From assembly GCF_022549225.1 (NCBI RefSeq), contig NZ_JAKZFD010000009.1, forward strand, positions 1-64,000: 64,000 bases of DNA, written 5' to 3'. The translations under genes and the position numbers were made by a program. Shown one piece after another: positions 17,254 to 25,622 of the stretch (positions are counted from its first letter, which is position 1; the number at the start of each line of letters is the position of its first letter). The notes beneath the pieces are model-generated. The model did not search any database. It worked only from the letters and a program-made list of their open reading frames with translations, and was not told the origin of the DNA. Source of the DNA: Pelomonas sp. CA6 (lineage in GTDB: Bacteria > Pseudomonadota > Gammaproteobacteria > Burkholderiales > Burkholderiaceae_C).

Positions 17254-19521
17254 TCAGGTGTCCGCGCCGCGGGCAGGACGGGGTGTCGGCGCGGGAACCG
17301 GCCCCTGGCCGGCCATCGCCCGACGCAGCCCGTCCAGCAGCTGAGCCGGCGAGCAGGGCTTGCGCAGCACGATGAAGGAGGGCTCGTCCGTCAGCGCCGC
17401 GCTGTAGCCGCTGATGAGCACCGCCGGCAGCCCCGGCCGCAGCGCGCGCAGCGCGCGCACCAGCGTGGCGCCGTCCATGGCGCCGGGCATCATCACGTCG
17501 GACAGCACCACGTCGATGCCGGCGCCGGTGCCGAAGCGGCGCAGCGCGTCATCGGCGTCGTAGGCGCAGATCACCTGGCAGGAAAAGGAGCGCAGCAGGG
17601 TCGCGGTGACCCGGCTCAGATCCTCGTTGTCTTCGACCAGCAGCACGCGCACGCCGGCCAGCGCGCTGAGGTCAGGCGCGCTGGCGGCGGGCGTTGGGCC
17701 GGCCGCGCTGCCGCGCGCTGGCAGCAGCAGGGTCACCGTGGTCCCGCCGCCCGGCGGGCTGGCGATGCGGGCGCTGCCGCCGGCCTGCACGCAAAAGCCC
17801 ATCACCTGGCTGAGCCCCAGCCCGGTGGCCTTGCCCATGGGCTTGCTGGTGAAGAAGGGCTCGAACACGCGCGGCAACATGTCCTCGGGTATCCCGGGGC
17901 CGTTGTCCGTCACCGCAATCAGCGCATAGTCGCCCCGGGCCAGGCCCTCGGTCTCCTGGGCGAGCGCGTCGCGGACCTCGATGCGCACGCGGCCCGTGCC
18001 GTTGATCGCGTCGCGCGCGTTCAACGCGATGTTGATCAGCGCCAGCTCCAGCTCGGCGGGGTCGACGGTGACCATGCGCGTGGCGGGCTGCAGCTCCAGG
18101 GTCAGCTCCACGCGCTTGCCCAGCACCGTCGTGAGCAGCTCGCGCAGATCCTGCAAGGTGCTGACCAGGTCCAGCGCCTGCGGCCGCACCGGCTGGCGGC
18201 CGGCGAAGCGCAGCAGGTGCTGGGTCAGGCGGCTGCCGACCTCGACCGAACGCAGGATGGCGCCGATGGGCACCTGCAGGGTCTCGTTGCTGGTGTGGCG
18301 CTGGATCAGGTGCGCGCTGTTGCTGATGACGCCCAGCAGGTTGTTGAAATCATGCGCGACGCCGCCGGTGAGCCGGCCCAGCGCGGCGATGCGCTGGCTG
18401 CGCGAGCTCAGCTGCTCGGCCTCGCGGGTGCGTTCGACCGCGTCGTTGACGCGCTGCTCCAGCTCGATGCGCGCGCGGTGCACCGAATCGCTGGCGCTGG
18501 CCAGCGCGCGCGCCACGTGGTCGCATTCGTCGATGCCGGTGGGCTGCGACTGGACCTGGCGGCCCGACTGCAGCGCCTGGGCCATCGACGTGAGATCGTC
18601 CAGCGGCCGCGTGATGCGCAGGCCGACCCACAACGCGCCGGCCAGCCCCAGCATCAGCAGCACCAGCGCGCCCATTAGCACCGGCGTCAGTGCGCGCATT
18701 TGCCCGCCCGACAGCAGCTCCCGGGGCACGGTGATGATGAAGGTCCAGCCCTGCGGCGAGGTGCTGAAGTAGGCCATCACCGGTTGGCCGTCCAGGTTTT
18801 CGCCCTGGAACAGCGCCTCGTCGTAGCGCTGCATCATCGCCGCCAGCTGGGGCGAGATGCTGCGGCCGCTGTGGCGCAGCCCACCGGGCGAGCGCGCGAC
18901 CACGGTGCCGCGTCCGTCGACCACGGCGGCGGTCCAATCCGCCGGCAGGCCCTGGTGGTCGATGATCTGCTGCAATTCCTGCGGAAGAATCGTGACCAGG
19001 AAATTGGCCAGCGTACGTCCGCCGCGCTCGACCGGTTGCACGATGGCGGCGCGCATGGGGCCGCCGGTGGGATCGGATTCCAGGCCCCCGATCATGGGCC
19101 GGTCCAACAGCGGCGGCGATCCCGGCGGGCGAGGGCGCATCAGGCGCAGCGGGCCGCCTGGGCGGGGCTGGTCGCGGGTGCTGAACATCTCGAATTCCTG
19201 CGTGTTCAGCGTCACCCAGCCGTCCAGCCCCTGCATCGCGCGGCGCGCCTGTGCCTCCAGCAGCAAGAGCTGGCCGGGGTCAACCTCGGGGGCGCTGTCC
19301 AACATGCGCGACAGCGACAGCACGCGCGCGATGGTGGCGCGCTGCGCCAGTTCGCGGTCCACCACCATGGACAGCGCGCGCGCGTTGTCGCGCATGTGGC
19401 GCACCAGCAGGTCGCTGCCGTCCTGCCAGGCCTGCCAGGCGACCCACAGCGCCGCGACCATGCCGGGCAGCAGGACGGCCAGCACCAGCAGCATCAGCCG
19501 CGTGCGTATCGACAGCGTCAT
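17254..19521 (-). CDS. Hybrid sensor histidine kinase with C-terminal receiver
   Basis: 755 residues. Membrane helix 1 (about 8-30); extracytoplasmic Cache-like sensor (about 35-285); helix 2 (about 290-315); HAMP (about 315-365, 'ITRPLDDLTSMAQALQSG'); coiled linker; HisKA with 'GGVAHDFNNLLGV'; HATPase with 'LINIALNARDAI' and 'DNGPGIPEDMLPRVFEPFFTSK'; receiver with 'VLLVEDNED' and phospho-Asp in 'VVLSDVMMPGAMDG'. The HDFNN H-box is typical of NtrB-like kinases, which often feed sigma-54 activators; no activator gene is nearby. The ATG at 19521 gives a clean N-in membrane start, so the 52 extra upstream residues were rejected. Ligand unknown. Confidence 0.88.
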   Translation of the reverse strand: MTLSIRTRLMLLVLAVLLPGMVAALWVAWQAWQDGSDLLVRHMRDNARALSMVVDRELAQRATIARVLSLSRMLDSAPEVDPGQLLLLEAQARRAMQGLDGWVTLNTQEFEMFSTRDQPRPGGPLRLMRPRPPGSPPLLDRPMIGGLESDPTGGPMRAAIVQPVERGGRTLANFLVTILPQELQQIIDHQGLPADWTAAVVDGRGTVVARSPGGLRHSGRSISPQLAAMMQRYDEALFQGENLDGQPVMAYFSTSPQGWTFIITVPRELLSGGQMRALTPVLMGALVLLMLGLAGALWVGLRITRPLDDLTSMAQALQSGRQVQSQPTGIDECDHVARALASASDSVHRARIELEQRVNDAVERTREAEQLSSRSQRIAALGRLTGGVAHDFNNLLGVISNSAHLIQRHTSNETLQVPIGAILRSVEVGSRLTQHLLRFAGRQPVRPQALDLVSTLQDLRELLTTVLGKRVELTLELQPATRMVTVDPAELELALINIALNARDAINGTGRVRIEVRDALAQETEGLARGDYALIAVTDNGPGIPEDMLPRVFEPFFTSKPMGKATGLGLSQVMGFCVQAGGSARIASPPGGGTTVTLLLPARGSAAGPTPAASAPDLSALAGVRVLLVEDNEDLSRVTATLLRSFSCQVICAYDADDALRRFGTGAGIDVVLSDVMMPGAMDGATLVRALRALRPGLPAVLISGYSAALTDEPSFIVLRKPCSPAQLLDGLRRAMAGQGPVPAPTPRPARGADT

Positions 19522-19689
19522 CGGAGGCGGCCGCCGCCCCCCTTCGCCCGGCCTGCGCGCGCTGTGTCCCGGCCAGCCCAGCCTGAGGAGCGGCAGGCGT
19601 CCCCGGTTGCTTTTCAGAGGGTCCCGTTGCGCCATCACCCGGCTTCCGTCAGCGGAGGAGTTCATCGTCACGATCACGACGCCCCAGTC

Positions 19690-20814
19690 CTAGGGCTGCG
19701 TGCGGCCGCATCGCAGCAGGCTGCCCAGACTCAGGGCCGGACGGGCGCTGCCCTCCAGATACAGCGCCATCACGTGCAGTTTGCGGTTGCGCCGGCTGAG
19801 GCTGCGCAGCCCAATCAGCAGCGGTACGGCGATGACCGCGCCGGCCACGCCCCACAACCAACCCCAGACTAGCACCGACAGAAAGACCGAGAGCGGGTTC
19901 ATGGCCAGGCGTCGCCCGATGAACCAGGGACTGACGATGTTGCTCTCGAAAGCGTGGATGGCGAGGTAGGCCAAGGGCGGCATCAGCGCTTCCAGACCGG
20001 TGGCTCCGGCCATGGTCGCGGCCAGGGCCAGCGCGGTCATCGTCAGCACCGGCCCGATGTAGGGCATGAAGTTGAGCAGCGCCGCGACCATGCCCCACAA
20101 CCCCGGGCTGGGCAGCCCCAGCCAGGCCATCGCCAGCGTGGTCACCAGGCCCACGCCCAGGTTCACCAGGGCCAGCGCCATTAGGTAGCGGCCGATGTCG
20201 CGCTGCGCCGCGCGCAGCCCGGCCAGCACCAGCGCGCGCAGGCGCGGGCGCGGTGGCAGAACCTCGATGCAGCGCGCCAGCATCCAGTGTTCGGAGGCCA
20301 GCAGCAGGTAGAGCAGGATCACCGTGGCGACGGCGGACAGCGTGAAGCGCGCGCTTTCTCCAAGCAGCGAGCCGGTGAGCGCGATGCCTTCGCTGGCCAA
20401 CCTGGCCTTCACCGGATCGCTGCCCTCCGCGCTGGCGTTGCGCCGTGTGCCGGAGGCCGGGCCCAGCACCGGCAGGTCGGCGCGCCAGCGATCAATGCGC
20501 GCCAGCACCGCGGCGACCGTGCTGGGCGCGCGGTCCCACCACTGCGCGGCCGGTTCGGCGAGCAGGGCCACGACCGGGATGCTGCTGCCCAGCAGCGCGC
20601 TCACCAGCAGGGCCGCGCCCACGGCCTCGCGGATGCCGTGGCGGCGCAGCAGACGGACGGCGGGCGTCAACACAAAGGTCAGCAACAGAGCCATCACCAC
20701 AGGAATGAGGAGCGCGCGGGCTTCGCGCAGAAAGAAAACCAGCGCGATCAGAAAGAGACCGCGCAGCGCCCATGCGTTGAGCAGGGCGACGCGCGGAGCA
20801 TCCCTGGGTGGCAA
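19690..20814 (-). CDS. AI-2E family transporter (PerM-like)
   Basis: 374 residues with about eight membrane helices and the family's central soluble insertion (about 75-150), then 'LGVGLVTTLAMAWLGLPSPGLWGMVAALLNFMPYIGPVL' and 'AYLAIHAFESNIVSPWFIGRRLAMNPLSVFLSVLVWGWLWG', diagnostic of the AI-2E exporter/PerM family. Substrates are mostly unknown; some act as ion or signal exporters. It starts 33 nt after the BON lipoprotein stop and probably shares its promoter. Confidence 0.9.
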   Translation of the reverse strand: MPPRDAPRVALLNAWALRGLFLIALVFFLREARALLIPVVMALLLTFVLTPAVRLLRRHGIREAVGAALLVSALLGSSIPVVALLAEPAAQWWDRAPSTVAAVLARIDRWRADLPVLGPASGTRRNASAEGSDPVKARLASEGIALTGSLLGESARFTLSAVATVILLYLLLASEHWMLARCIEVLPPRPRLRALVLAGLRAAQRDIGRYLMALALVNLGVGLVTTLAMAWLGLPSPGLWGMVAALLNFMPYIGPVLTMTALALAATMAGATGLEALMPPLAYLAIHAFESNIVSPWFIGRRLAMNPLSVFLSVLVWGWLWGVAGAVIAVPLLIGLRSLSRRNRKLHVMALYLEGSARPALSLGSLLRCGRTQP

Positions 20815-20847
20815 GATGAAAGCGCCGACCTCGGGTCGCCGTCCTTC

Positions 20848-21165
20848 TTACTTCTCGGGAGGACGGATGACGATGTTGTTGCGGACGCTCTTCACGTCCG
20901 GCACCTTGGAGGCGATGTCCGCCGCGCGATCCTTCTCGGTCTGGCTGGTCGCAAAGCCGGACAGCTGCACCGTGCCCTTGAGCGTCTCCACATTGATGCG
21001 CATCGCGGCGACGGTCGGATCCTCGGCCATGCGTGCCTTCACGCGCGTCGTGATGGTCGCGTCGTCAACATACTCGCCCACCGAACTCTGACCGCTGGTG
21101 ACGGCGCATCCCTGCATGCTCAGGGCGGCCAGCGCCATCATCGAGGCGACGAGAACCTTTTTCAT
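20848..21165 (-). CDS. BON-domain lipoprotein
   Basis: 105 residues. A lipoprotein signal (MKKVLVASMMALAALSMQGC, lipobox MQGC) precedes one BON domain (about 35-103, 'DDATITTRVKARMAEDPTV', 'GTVQLSGFATSQTEKDRA', 'VPDVKSVRNNIV'). BON proteins bind lipid surfaces or peptidoglycan and are induced by osmotic and envelope stress. GGAGA lies before the ATG. A very good -24/-12 element ends 55 nt upstream. Likely first gene of a unit with the AI-2E transporter. Confidence 0.92.
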   Translation of the reverse strand: MKKVLVASMMALAALSMQGCAVTSGQSSVGEYVDDATITTRVKARMAEDPTVAAMRINVETLKGTVQLSGFATSQTEKDRAADIASKVPDVKSVRNNIVIRPPEK

Positions 21166-21218
21166 GTCTTATCTCCGGAAGTTGTTTCGGGGCGCGGGTC
21201 CATCCCGCGCGCTGTCTG

Positions 21219-21234
21219 GGCAAACCACGTGCCC
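21219..21234 (-). promoter_or_regulatory. Candidate sigma-54 (-24/-12) promoter
   Basis: GGGCACGTGGTTTGCC on the minus strand, differing from TGGCACG-N4-TTGC only at the first base; GC at 21221-21220, 55 nt before the BON gene ATG. Confidence 0.75.
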
Positions 21235-21453
21235 GCCGGCGGCCGGGGGGCGATCACGGGGCAGCTGTTTTTGCGGCAAGCCCTGCCGGCCGCGGGAGAT
21301 TCCACGCAGACCCGGGCGGGAACAGGGGTGCACCCGTGCGCATACCGGACCAAAGAATCCCGCTACAGCCTGTTGCGATTTCAGCGGCGGCGCGATCCTG
21401 CCGGGCGTCGGTGCGGGTTGCCGGCGAGACGACAGGGCGCGCGCGCCGGAGTT

Positions 21454-21469
21454 CGGCACACAACTTGCA
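21454..21469 (+). promoter_or_regulatory. Candidate sigma-54 promoter upstream of rpoN
   Basis: CGGCACACAACTTGCA: GG 21455-21456, GC 21467-21468, about 150 nt before the TTG start of rpoN. It lies in a 453-nt divergent spacer in which I see no gene. It implies autoregulation if used. Confidence 0.6.
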
Positions 21470-21618
21470 GACAGCACAGCGCCGACGGCTGCGCGCACCC
21501 TGTTGCGCGGCCGTGTCGGGAACCGGAGACCGTGCGGCCGGTTCGACGCCCGGTGCCGGCTGCGCTTGACGCACGCGGGCGCTGGGCGCTCCTGCACACG
21601 ACACGAGGAGTTATCAAA

Positions 21619-23046
21619 TTGGGAGCCCTGGAACTTCGCACCGAACACCGACAGACACAGGCCTTGTCGCCGCGCCTGCAGCATGCGGTCAGGCTGTTGC
21701 AGATGTCCTCGCTGGACTTCAGTGCCATGGTCCATGACATGGCGGGACGCAATCCCTTTCTCGAGGCCGCCGAGGCCGGCGAGGAAGGGGCGCCCGCGGT
21801 CACGCAACTGGGGGGCGAGGGGGCGCCGGCCGAGCCCGCTGAACTGCCGTCGACCCTCGAACCTCTGCTGCCGGACGACCGCGAGCTGTGGCGCACCGAT
21901 GGGGGCGCCGGTGTGCGCCGCGCCGAGGATGGCGAGCTCAGCGCACTGGACATGACGCCGGTGCAGACCTGCCTGCGCGACCATCTGCGCAGCCAGCTCA
22001 ACGTGCTGCGGCTGCCGCAGCGCGATCTGCTGCTGGCCACCATCGTGGCCGAGTCGGTCGACGACGACGGTTATCTGCGCACCCCCTTGGAGGAGCTGGC
22101 GCCGCTGGCCGGCCTGGACCCGGCGCCCGAGGCGGTGGAGATGCAGATCGCATTGAAGCGCGTGCAGGCGCTGGACCCGCCCGGCGTCGGGGCGCGCACC
22201 GTGGCCGAGTGCCTGCTGCTGCAGTTGCCGGGCATCGACTGCGAGAAGACGCGCGCGCTGGCCCAACGCATCGTCAGCGAGCACATCCATCTGCTCGCGG
22301 CGCGCGACATGCAGGGCCTGGCCCTGCAACTGGGCGTGACGGCGGCCGAGGCCGAGGCCGTGTGCCTGCGCCTGCGCCGCCTGGACCCGCGGCCGGGCTG
22401 GCGCTTCGAGACCACCCAGGCCGCCTACATCGTGCCGGACGTGCTGACCACCAAGGTGCGCGGGCAATGGCGGGTGCAACTCAATCCGGCGGTGATCCCC
22501 CGGGTGCGCATGAACCAGGTCTATGCCGAGCTGTTCCAGCGCCATCGCGGCAGCGGCCATGGTGAGATGGCCAACCATCTGCAGGAGGCGCGCTGGACCC
22601 TGCGCAACATCGAGCAGCGCTTCTCCACCATCCTGGACGTCGCCGCCGCCATCGTGCGGCGCCAGCGCCACTTTCTGGAGTTCGGCGCGATGGCGATGAA
22701 GCCACTGGGCCTGAAGGAAATTGCCGACGAGGTGGGCATCCATGAGTCCACCGTCTCGCGCGTGACCAACAACAAATACCTGGCGACGCCCACCGGGGTG
22801 TACGAGCTGAAGTACTTCTTCTCGCGCGCCATCGTCAGCAGCAATGGCAGCGCGTGCTCGGGCACCGCGATACGCGGGCTGATCAAGGACATCATCGACG
22901 CCGAAAAACCCGAGCAGCCCCTGTCCGACGCCGAGATCACCCGCCAGCTGTCCCGCCAGGGCCTGGTGGTGGCGCGGCGCACCGTCACGAAGTATCGGCA
23001 GATGCTGAAGATCGAATCGGTGGAACGACGACGCCAGCACGGCTGA
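21619..23046 (+). CDS. rpoN: RNA polymerase sigma-54 factor
   Basis: 475 residues, close to the family's usual length. Region I is Gln/Leu-rich ('LELRTEHRQTQALSPRLQHAVRLLQMSSLDF'), region II is short and acidic, and the core-binding domain includes 'LRLPQRDLLLATIVAESVDDDGYLRTPLEELA'. Then come the HTH 'LGLKEIADEVGIHESTVSRVTNNKYLATPTGVYELKYFFSRAI' and the RpoN box 'ARRTVTKYR' (near residue 455), which reads the -24 element. The TTG at 21619 with GAGGAG 9 nt upstream is the best start; the open frame further left is antisense to other genes. No lptB, hpf or ptsN lies nearby, unlike the usual rpoN locus, so this is probably a second copy. It lies amid genes carrying -24/-12 promoters. Confidence 0.95.
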   Translation: MGALELRTEHRQTQALSPRLQHAVRLLQMSSLDFSAMVHDMAGRNPFLEAAEAGEEGAPAVTQLGGEGAPAEPAELPSTLEPLLPDDRELWRTDGGAGVRRAEDGELSALDMTPVQTCLRDHLRSQLNVLRLPQRDLLLATIVAESVDDDGYLRTPLEELAPLAGLDPAPEAVEMQIALKRVQALDPPGVGARTVAECLLLQLPGIDCEKTRALAQRIVSEHIHLLAARDMQGLALQLGVTAAEAEAVCLRLRRLDPRPGWRFETTQAAYIVPDVLTTKVRGQWRVQLNPAVIPRVRMNQVYAELFQRHRGSGHGEMANHLQEARWTLRNIEQRFSTILDVAAAIVRRQRHFLEFGAMAMKPLGLKEIADEVGIHESTVSRVTNNKYLATPTGVYELKYFFSRAIVSSNGSACSGTAIRGLIKDIIDAEKPEQPLSDAEITRQLSRQGLVVARRTVTKYRQMLKIESVERRRQHG

Positions 23047-23056
23047 CGCCCAGGGG

Positions 23057-23440
23057 TCAGGTCTGATCGTCGTGGCCATCATCATCGTCGTCGTCGCTCC
23101 GGCGGGGTGACCGGCTACCACTGCCCGGCGCGTTGCCCAGCAGCTTGTGGCGCTGCTGGGCGTCCAGTCCCGGTGTGGTGTGCAGATCGGTGTCCACCTG
23201 GCCGCTGGCCAGATCGGCGGCCGCTTGCTTCATCACCTCGCGCTGAGCGACGGCGGCCGCGTCCTCGCCCATCTGGCCCGTGGAATCCGCCCCGGCGGAT
23301 TCATCGCGCTCATGGGGCAGGGCCAGGTCGGCGTCGGCGGCCTCGGGGGGCGAACCGGGGGCGATGGGGCCCTTGTCCAGGACCTCGTTGACGTCGGTCT
23401 TGCCGACCTTGGGCGGCAGATGCGGTGACGATGTGGCCAT
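23057..23440 (-). CDS. Small disordered hypothetical protein
   Basis: 127 residues, rich in Asp, Ala, Gly and Pro, ending in an acidic run (RRSDDDDDDGHDD). It has no signal or membrane segment and no recognised domain. 'VGKTDVNEVLDKGPIAPGSPPEA' near the N-terminus is the most ordered part. A strong GGAGAG lies before the ATG at 23440, and a -24/-12 element ends 39 nt upstream, so I treat it as a real gene of the stress set. It converges on rpoN with a 10-nt gap. Confidence 0.7.
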   Translation of the reverse strand: MATSSPHLPPKVGKTDVNEVLDKGPIAPGSPPEAADADLALPHERDESAGADSTGQMGEDAAAVAQREVMKQAAADLASGQVDTDLHTTPGLDAQQRHKLLGNAPGSGSRSPRRSDDDDDDGHDDQT

Positions 23441-23478
23441 GTCCCTCTCCTTGCAACCGGTCTGGGTGTGAGGAGGGC

Positions 23479-23494
23479 GGCAAACCGGGGGCCT
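23479..23494 (-). promoter_or_regulatory. Candidate sigma-54 (-24/-12) promoter
   Basis: AGGCCCCCGGTTTGCC on the minus strand, GC at 23481-23480, 40 nt before the ATG at 23440. It sits back to back with the plus-strand site at 23515. Confidence 0.55.
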
Positions 23495-23514
23495 GCGCGG
23501 CGCGATCCGAGTGA

Positions 23515-23530
23515 GGGAACACGACTTGCC
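23515..23530 (+). promoter_or_regulatory. Candidate sigma-54 (-24/-12) promoter
   Basis: GGGAACACGACTTGCC: GG 23516-23517, GC 23528-23529, 73 nt before the lipoprotein ATG at 23602. Confidence 0.55.
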
Positions 23531-23601
23531 TCTGCAGGTCGGCGAAGAGGGGCATGCCCCTTGTTTTCCGATTTTTCTTCACTCCATCAGAGGAGCTTCC
23601 G

Positions 23602-23790
23602 ATGACTTCACGACATGCTTCCCGACGGTTGGGCGCGGCGCTGCTGTGCGCCGTGGCGCTGATCACCCTGTCTGCCTGCGAGCGGCGCGCCAGCGACCCG
23701 GCGGCGACCAACCGCAACGCCCCCGATTCGCCCCAGACCACGCCGGCGCCGCAGCCGCCGGCGAGTCCGGCGAGTCCGGTGGGGCCGTGA
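23602..23790 (+). CDS. Small lipoprotein
   Basis: 62 residues from the ATG at 23602, which has AGAGGAG upstream and yields a proper lipoprotein signal (basic start, 'LGAALLCAVALITLSAC', lipobox LSAC). The mature part is only about 30 residues, Pro/Ser/Ala-rich and unstructured. No family recognised; small 'entericidin-like' lipoproteins look similar. Confidence 0.7.
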   Translation: MTSRHASRRLGAALLCAVALITLSACERRASDPAATNRNAPDSPQTTPAPQPPASPASPVGP

Positions 23791-23869
23791 GGGCAGGTGG
23801 GTGGAGAGGGGGCGCCGTTGTGCTCTCTGCGCTGGTGCGCCTTTGCGCGGGGCGCAGAGCCCGCCGGGT

Positions 23870-24062
23870 CCCGGCCCGGCAGCCGGGTAACTTTTCCTGC
23901 TGGCCCAGGAAAAGTCACCAAAAGGAGGGCCTGACATGCGATTTGACCGAGCCCCGCGCTTCGCACTGAGTGCCGGCCCGACCACCACCCGTGCGGCTCC
24001 ACCACTCAGGATGTAAGTCGCTCGCCGAGTACGGCTCGACTCCACATCGGGCCTCTTGCATC
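23870..24062 (+). repeat. Dispersed repeat, copy A (module 1 only)
   Basis: Shares most of its bases with 28379-28570 and with the reverse complement of 35238-35424, including 'ATGCGATTTGACCGAG', 'CCCGACCACCACCC' and 'TACGGCTCGACTCCACATCGGGCCTC'. Its hairpin is ACTTTTCCTG (23890-23899) with CAGGAAAAGT (23906-23915). It lies in a gene-free stretch, 23791-24189. Confidence 0.85.
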
Positions 24063-24106
24063 GGCTCGCTGTCCGCTGCCTGCCACTGGGGAGGTTTGGG
24101 CGGGTG

Positions 24107-24145
24107 CAAAAGACAAAGCAGGCGGGCATGGCCCGCCTGCTTTTC
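24107..24145. terminator. Rho-independent terminator, probably bidirectional
   Basis: A perfect 10-bp stem GCAGGCGGGC/GCCCGCCTGC (24118-24127 and 24131-24140) with loop ATG, TTTT on the plus side and a T-rich stretch (GCTTTGTCTTTT) on the minus side. It ends the leftward PRC-barrel transcript. Confidence 0.8.
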
Positions 24146-24189
24146 CGCTTCCTGCGGGGATCGCCCAAGGGACGCCTTGGGCGGGGGCT

Positions 24190-24999
24190 TTACTTCCTGA
24201 AGTTGGGATCGTTCACATCCGGCCACTGCTTCTTGTCGAAGCCTTGCTTGGTGTCCAGCTGCTCGCGCGGCATCAGCAGCACCAGGTCGGCGCGGCGTTC
24301 GGCGGGGAAGCGCAGGGACTTCATCGGCAAGGGGAACAAACGGTCCTTGAGGCTCCAGGCCTTGTCGAACTCGAGCACGACATAGCGCACGCGCGAATTG
24401 GCCATGGAGACGACGATGTCGTTGATCTCGCCAGCGTCCTTGCCGGCCTGGTCGTCCACGTTCTTGCCGATCAGTTCGCTGGCGCGCAGCAGATGCTGGT
24501 TCTTGCGCGGCGCGATGCGGCTGGTGGGGCCGAAATGGCGTTCGACCGAGGCCGTGTAGTCGGACGAGGACCAGTCGGGCCAGCGGTTGCGCTCGAAGCC
24601 CGGGGCGCGCTTCAGACGTTCCTTGTCCACGTCCAGCACCAGCTCGTCGCGGTCCGAGGCATGACGGAAGACGGACAGCGGGTAGGCGAACAGCTTGTCG
24701 CCCAGGCCCATCACGCCGCCGAAGGAGAGGATGGCGTAGTGGATGACCTCGTTGTTCACGTCAACGATCAGGTCGTTGATCTCGCCGAGTTTTTCGCCTT
24801 GCGGGTTGCGCACTTCCTTGCCGATGAGCTGGCTGACCCGCGCATCGCGGGCCGCGGCCGCCTGGGACTGGGCGCTGGTGCCGCTGCCCGAGGGGCTGGT
24901 CTGCGCGACGGCGGGAAGGCCGGCCGCCGCGAGCAAGGCGCTCAGCAGCACAGAGACGCCGACCGTACGACCGCGGGTCCGAAGGGCTTGTTCTTGCAT
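24190..24999 (-). CDS. PRC-barrel domain exported protein
   Basis: 269 residues. An N-terminal signal peptide (about 1-33, 'VSVLLSALLAAAGLPAVAQ') precedes two PRC-barrel domains: about 53-125 ('LIGKEVRNPQGEKLGEINDLIVDVNNEVIHYAILSFGG') and about 170-240 ('LIGKNVDDQAGKDAGEINDIVVSMANSRVRYVVLEFD'). PRC barrels are small beta domains used in envelope and photosynthetic proteins; a stress role is inferred. I chose the ATG at 24999 (GGAG upstream); its promoter element ends 35 nt before it. Confidence 0.88.
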   Translation of the reverse strand: MQEQALRTRGRTVGVSVLLSALLAAAGLPAVAQTSPSGSGTSAQSQAAAARDARVSQLIGKEVRNPQGEKLGEINDLIVDVNNEVIHYAILSFGGVMGLGDKLFAYPLSVFRHASDRDELVLDVDKERLKRAPGFERNRWPDWSSSDYTASVERHFGPTSRIAPRKNQHLLRASELIGKNVDDQAGKDAGEINDIVVSMANSRVRYVVLEFDKAWSLKDRLFPLPMKSLRFPAERRADLVLLMPREQLDTKQGFDKKQWPDVNDPNFRK

Positions 25000-25031
25000 G
25001 GAGAACTCCAAAGTTAAGGGCTCCAGCTTCC

Positions 25032-25047
25032 GGCAAGCCACGTGCCT
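25032..25047 (-). promoter_or_regulatory. Candidate sigma-54 (-24/-12) promoter
   Basis: AGGCACGTGGCTTGCC on the minus strand, GC at 25034-25033, 34 nt before the ATG at 24999. Ten of its central bases match the BON-gene site. Confidence 0.75.
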
Positions 25048-25073
25048 GTGCGCGGGGCCCGCGCGGGCCGGGC

Positions 25074-25577
25074 TCAGGAGCTGAGCTGCTGCGAAGGGTC
25101 CTCGGCCGTGCCGCCTCCGGCGGTGCCGCTGGCGCGCGATTGGCCCGAGCGGTCCGGCCGGGCCGGCTGGGAGATCTCCGCCAGCGCTTCGCCCGCCTGC
25201 GGCGACTCCGTCTTGGCCGCCACGTCGCCCAGCGTCAGGATGCCCACCAGACGCTCGTCGCGATCCAGCACGGGCATGCGCCGTATGCCGGCGTCGCGCA
25301 TCTGCTGCAGCACCTCATCGACCGCATCGTCCTCGTGGCAGCACTGCACCTGACGCGTGATCAGGCCGTCCAGGCGCGTGTTCTCGGGCGTGTAGCCCTG
25401 CGCGATGCCGCGCAGCACGAGATCGCGGTCGGTCACCATGCCGACCAGACGATCGTCGTCGCAGACCGGCAGGCTGCCCACATCCAGCGCCTCCATGGCT
25501 TGCGCGGCCTGCAGCATGGTGTCCTCGGGGGTCAGCGTGCGCACGCCGCGCGTCATCAGATCGGAAACCTTGTCCAT
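25074..25577 (-). CDS. CBS-domain protein
   Basis: 167 residues: a CBS pair (about 1-60 'VSDLMTRGVRTLTPEDTMLQAAQAM...VGMVTDRDLVLRGI' and about 72-125 'ITRQVQCCHEDDAVDEVLQQM...LVGILTLGDVAAKTES') and a disordered tail. CBS pairs bind adenine nucleotides as energy sensors. It is close in plan to the CBS protein at 59569. I see no -24/-12 element in the 45-nt gap upstream, so it may be read through from the DUF4142 gene. Confidence 0.9.
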   Translation of the reverse strand: MDKVSDLMTRGVRTLTPEDTMLQAAQAMEALDVGSLPVCDDDRLVGMVTDRDLVLRGIAQGYTPENTRLDGLITRQVQCCHEDDAVDEVLQQMRDAGIRRMPVLDRDERLVGILTLGDVAAKTESPQAGEALAEISQPARPDRSGQSRASGTAGGGTAEDPSQQLSS

Positions 25578-25622
25578 GATTCTTCGCCTTTCTGGCTCAG
25601 GGTGAGGCCCGTGAGGGCCGGC

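Noticed and set aside
20287..21618. Long frame upstream of rpoN (444 extra codons)
   Set aside because: It is antisense to the AI-2E and BON genes; the TTG at 21619 has a good ribosome-binding site and starts region I.
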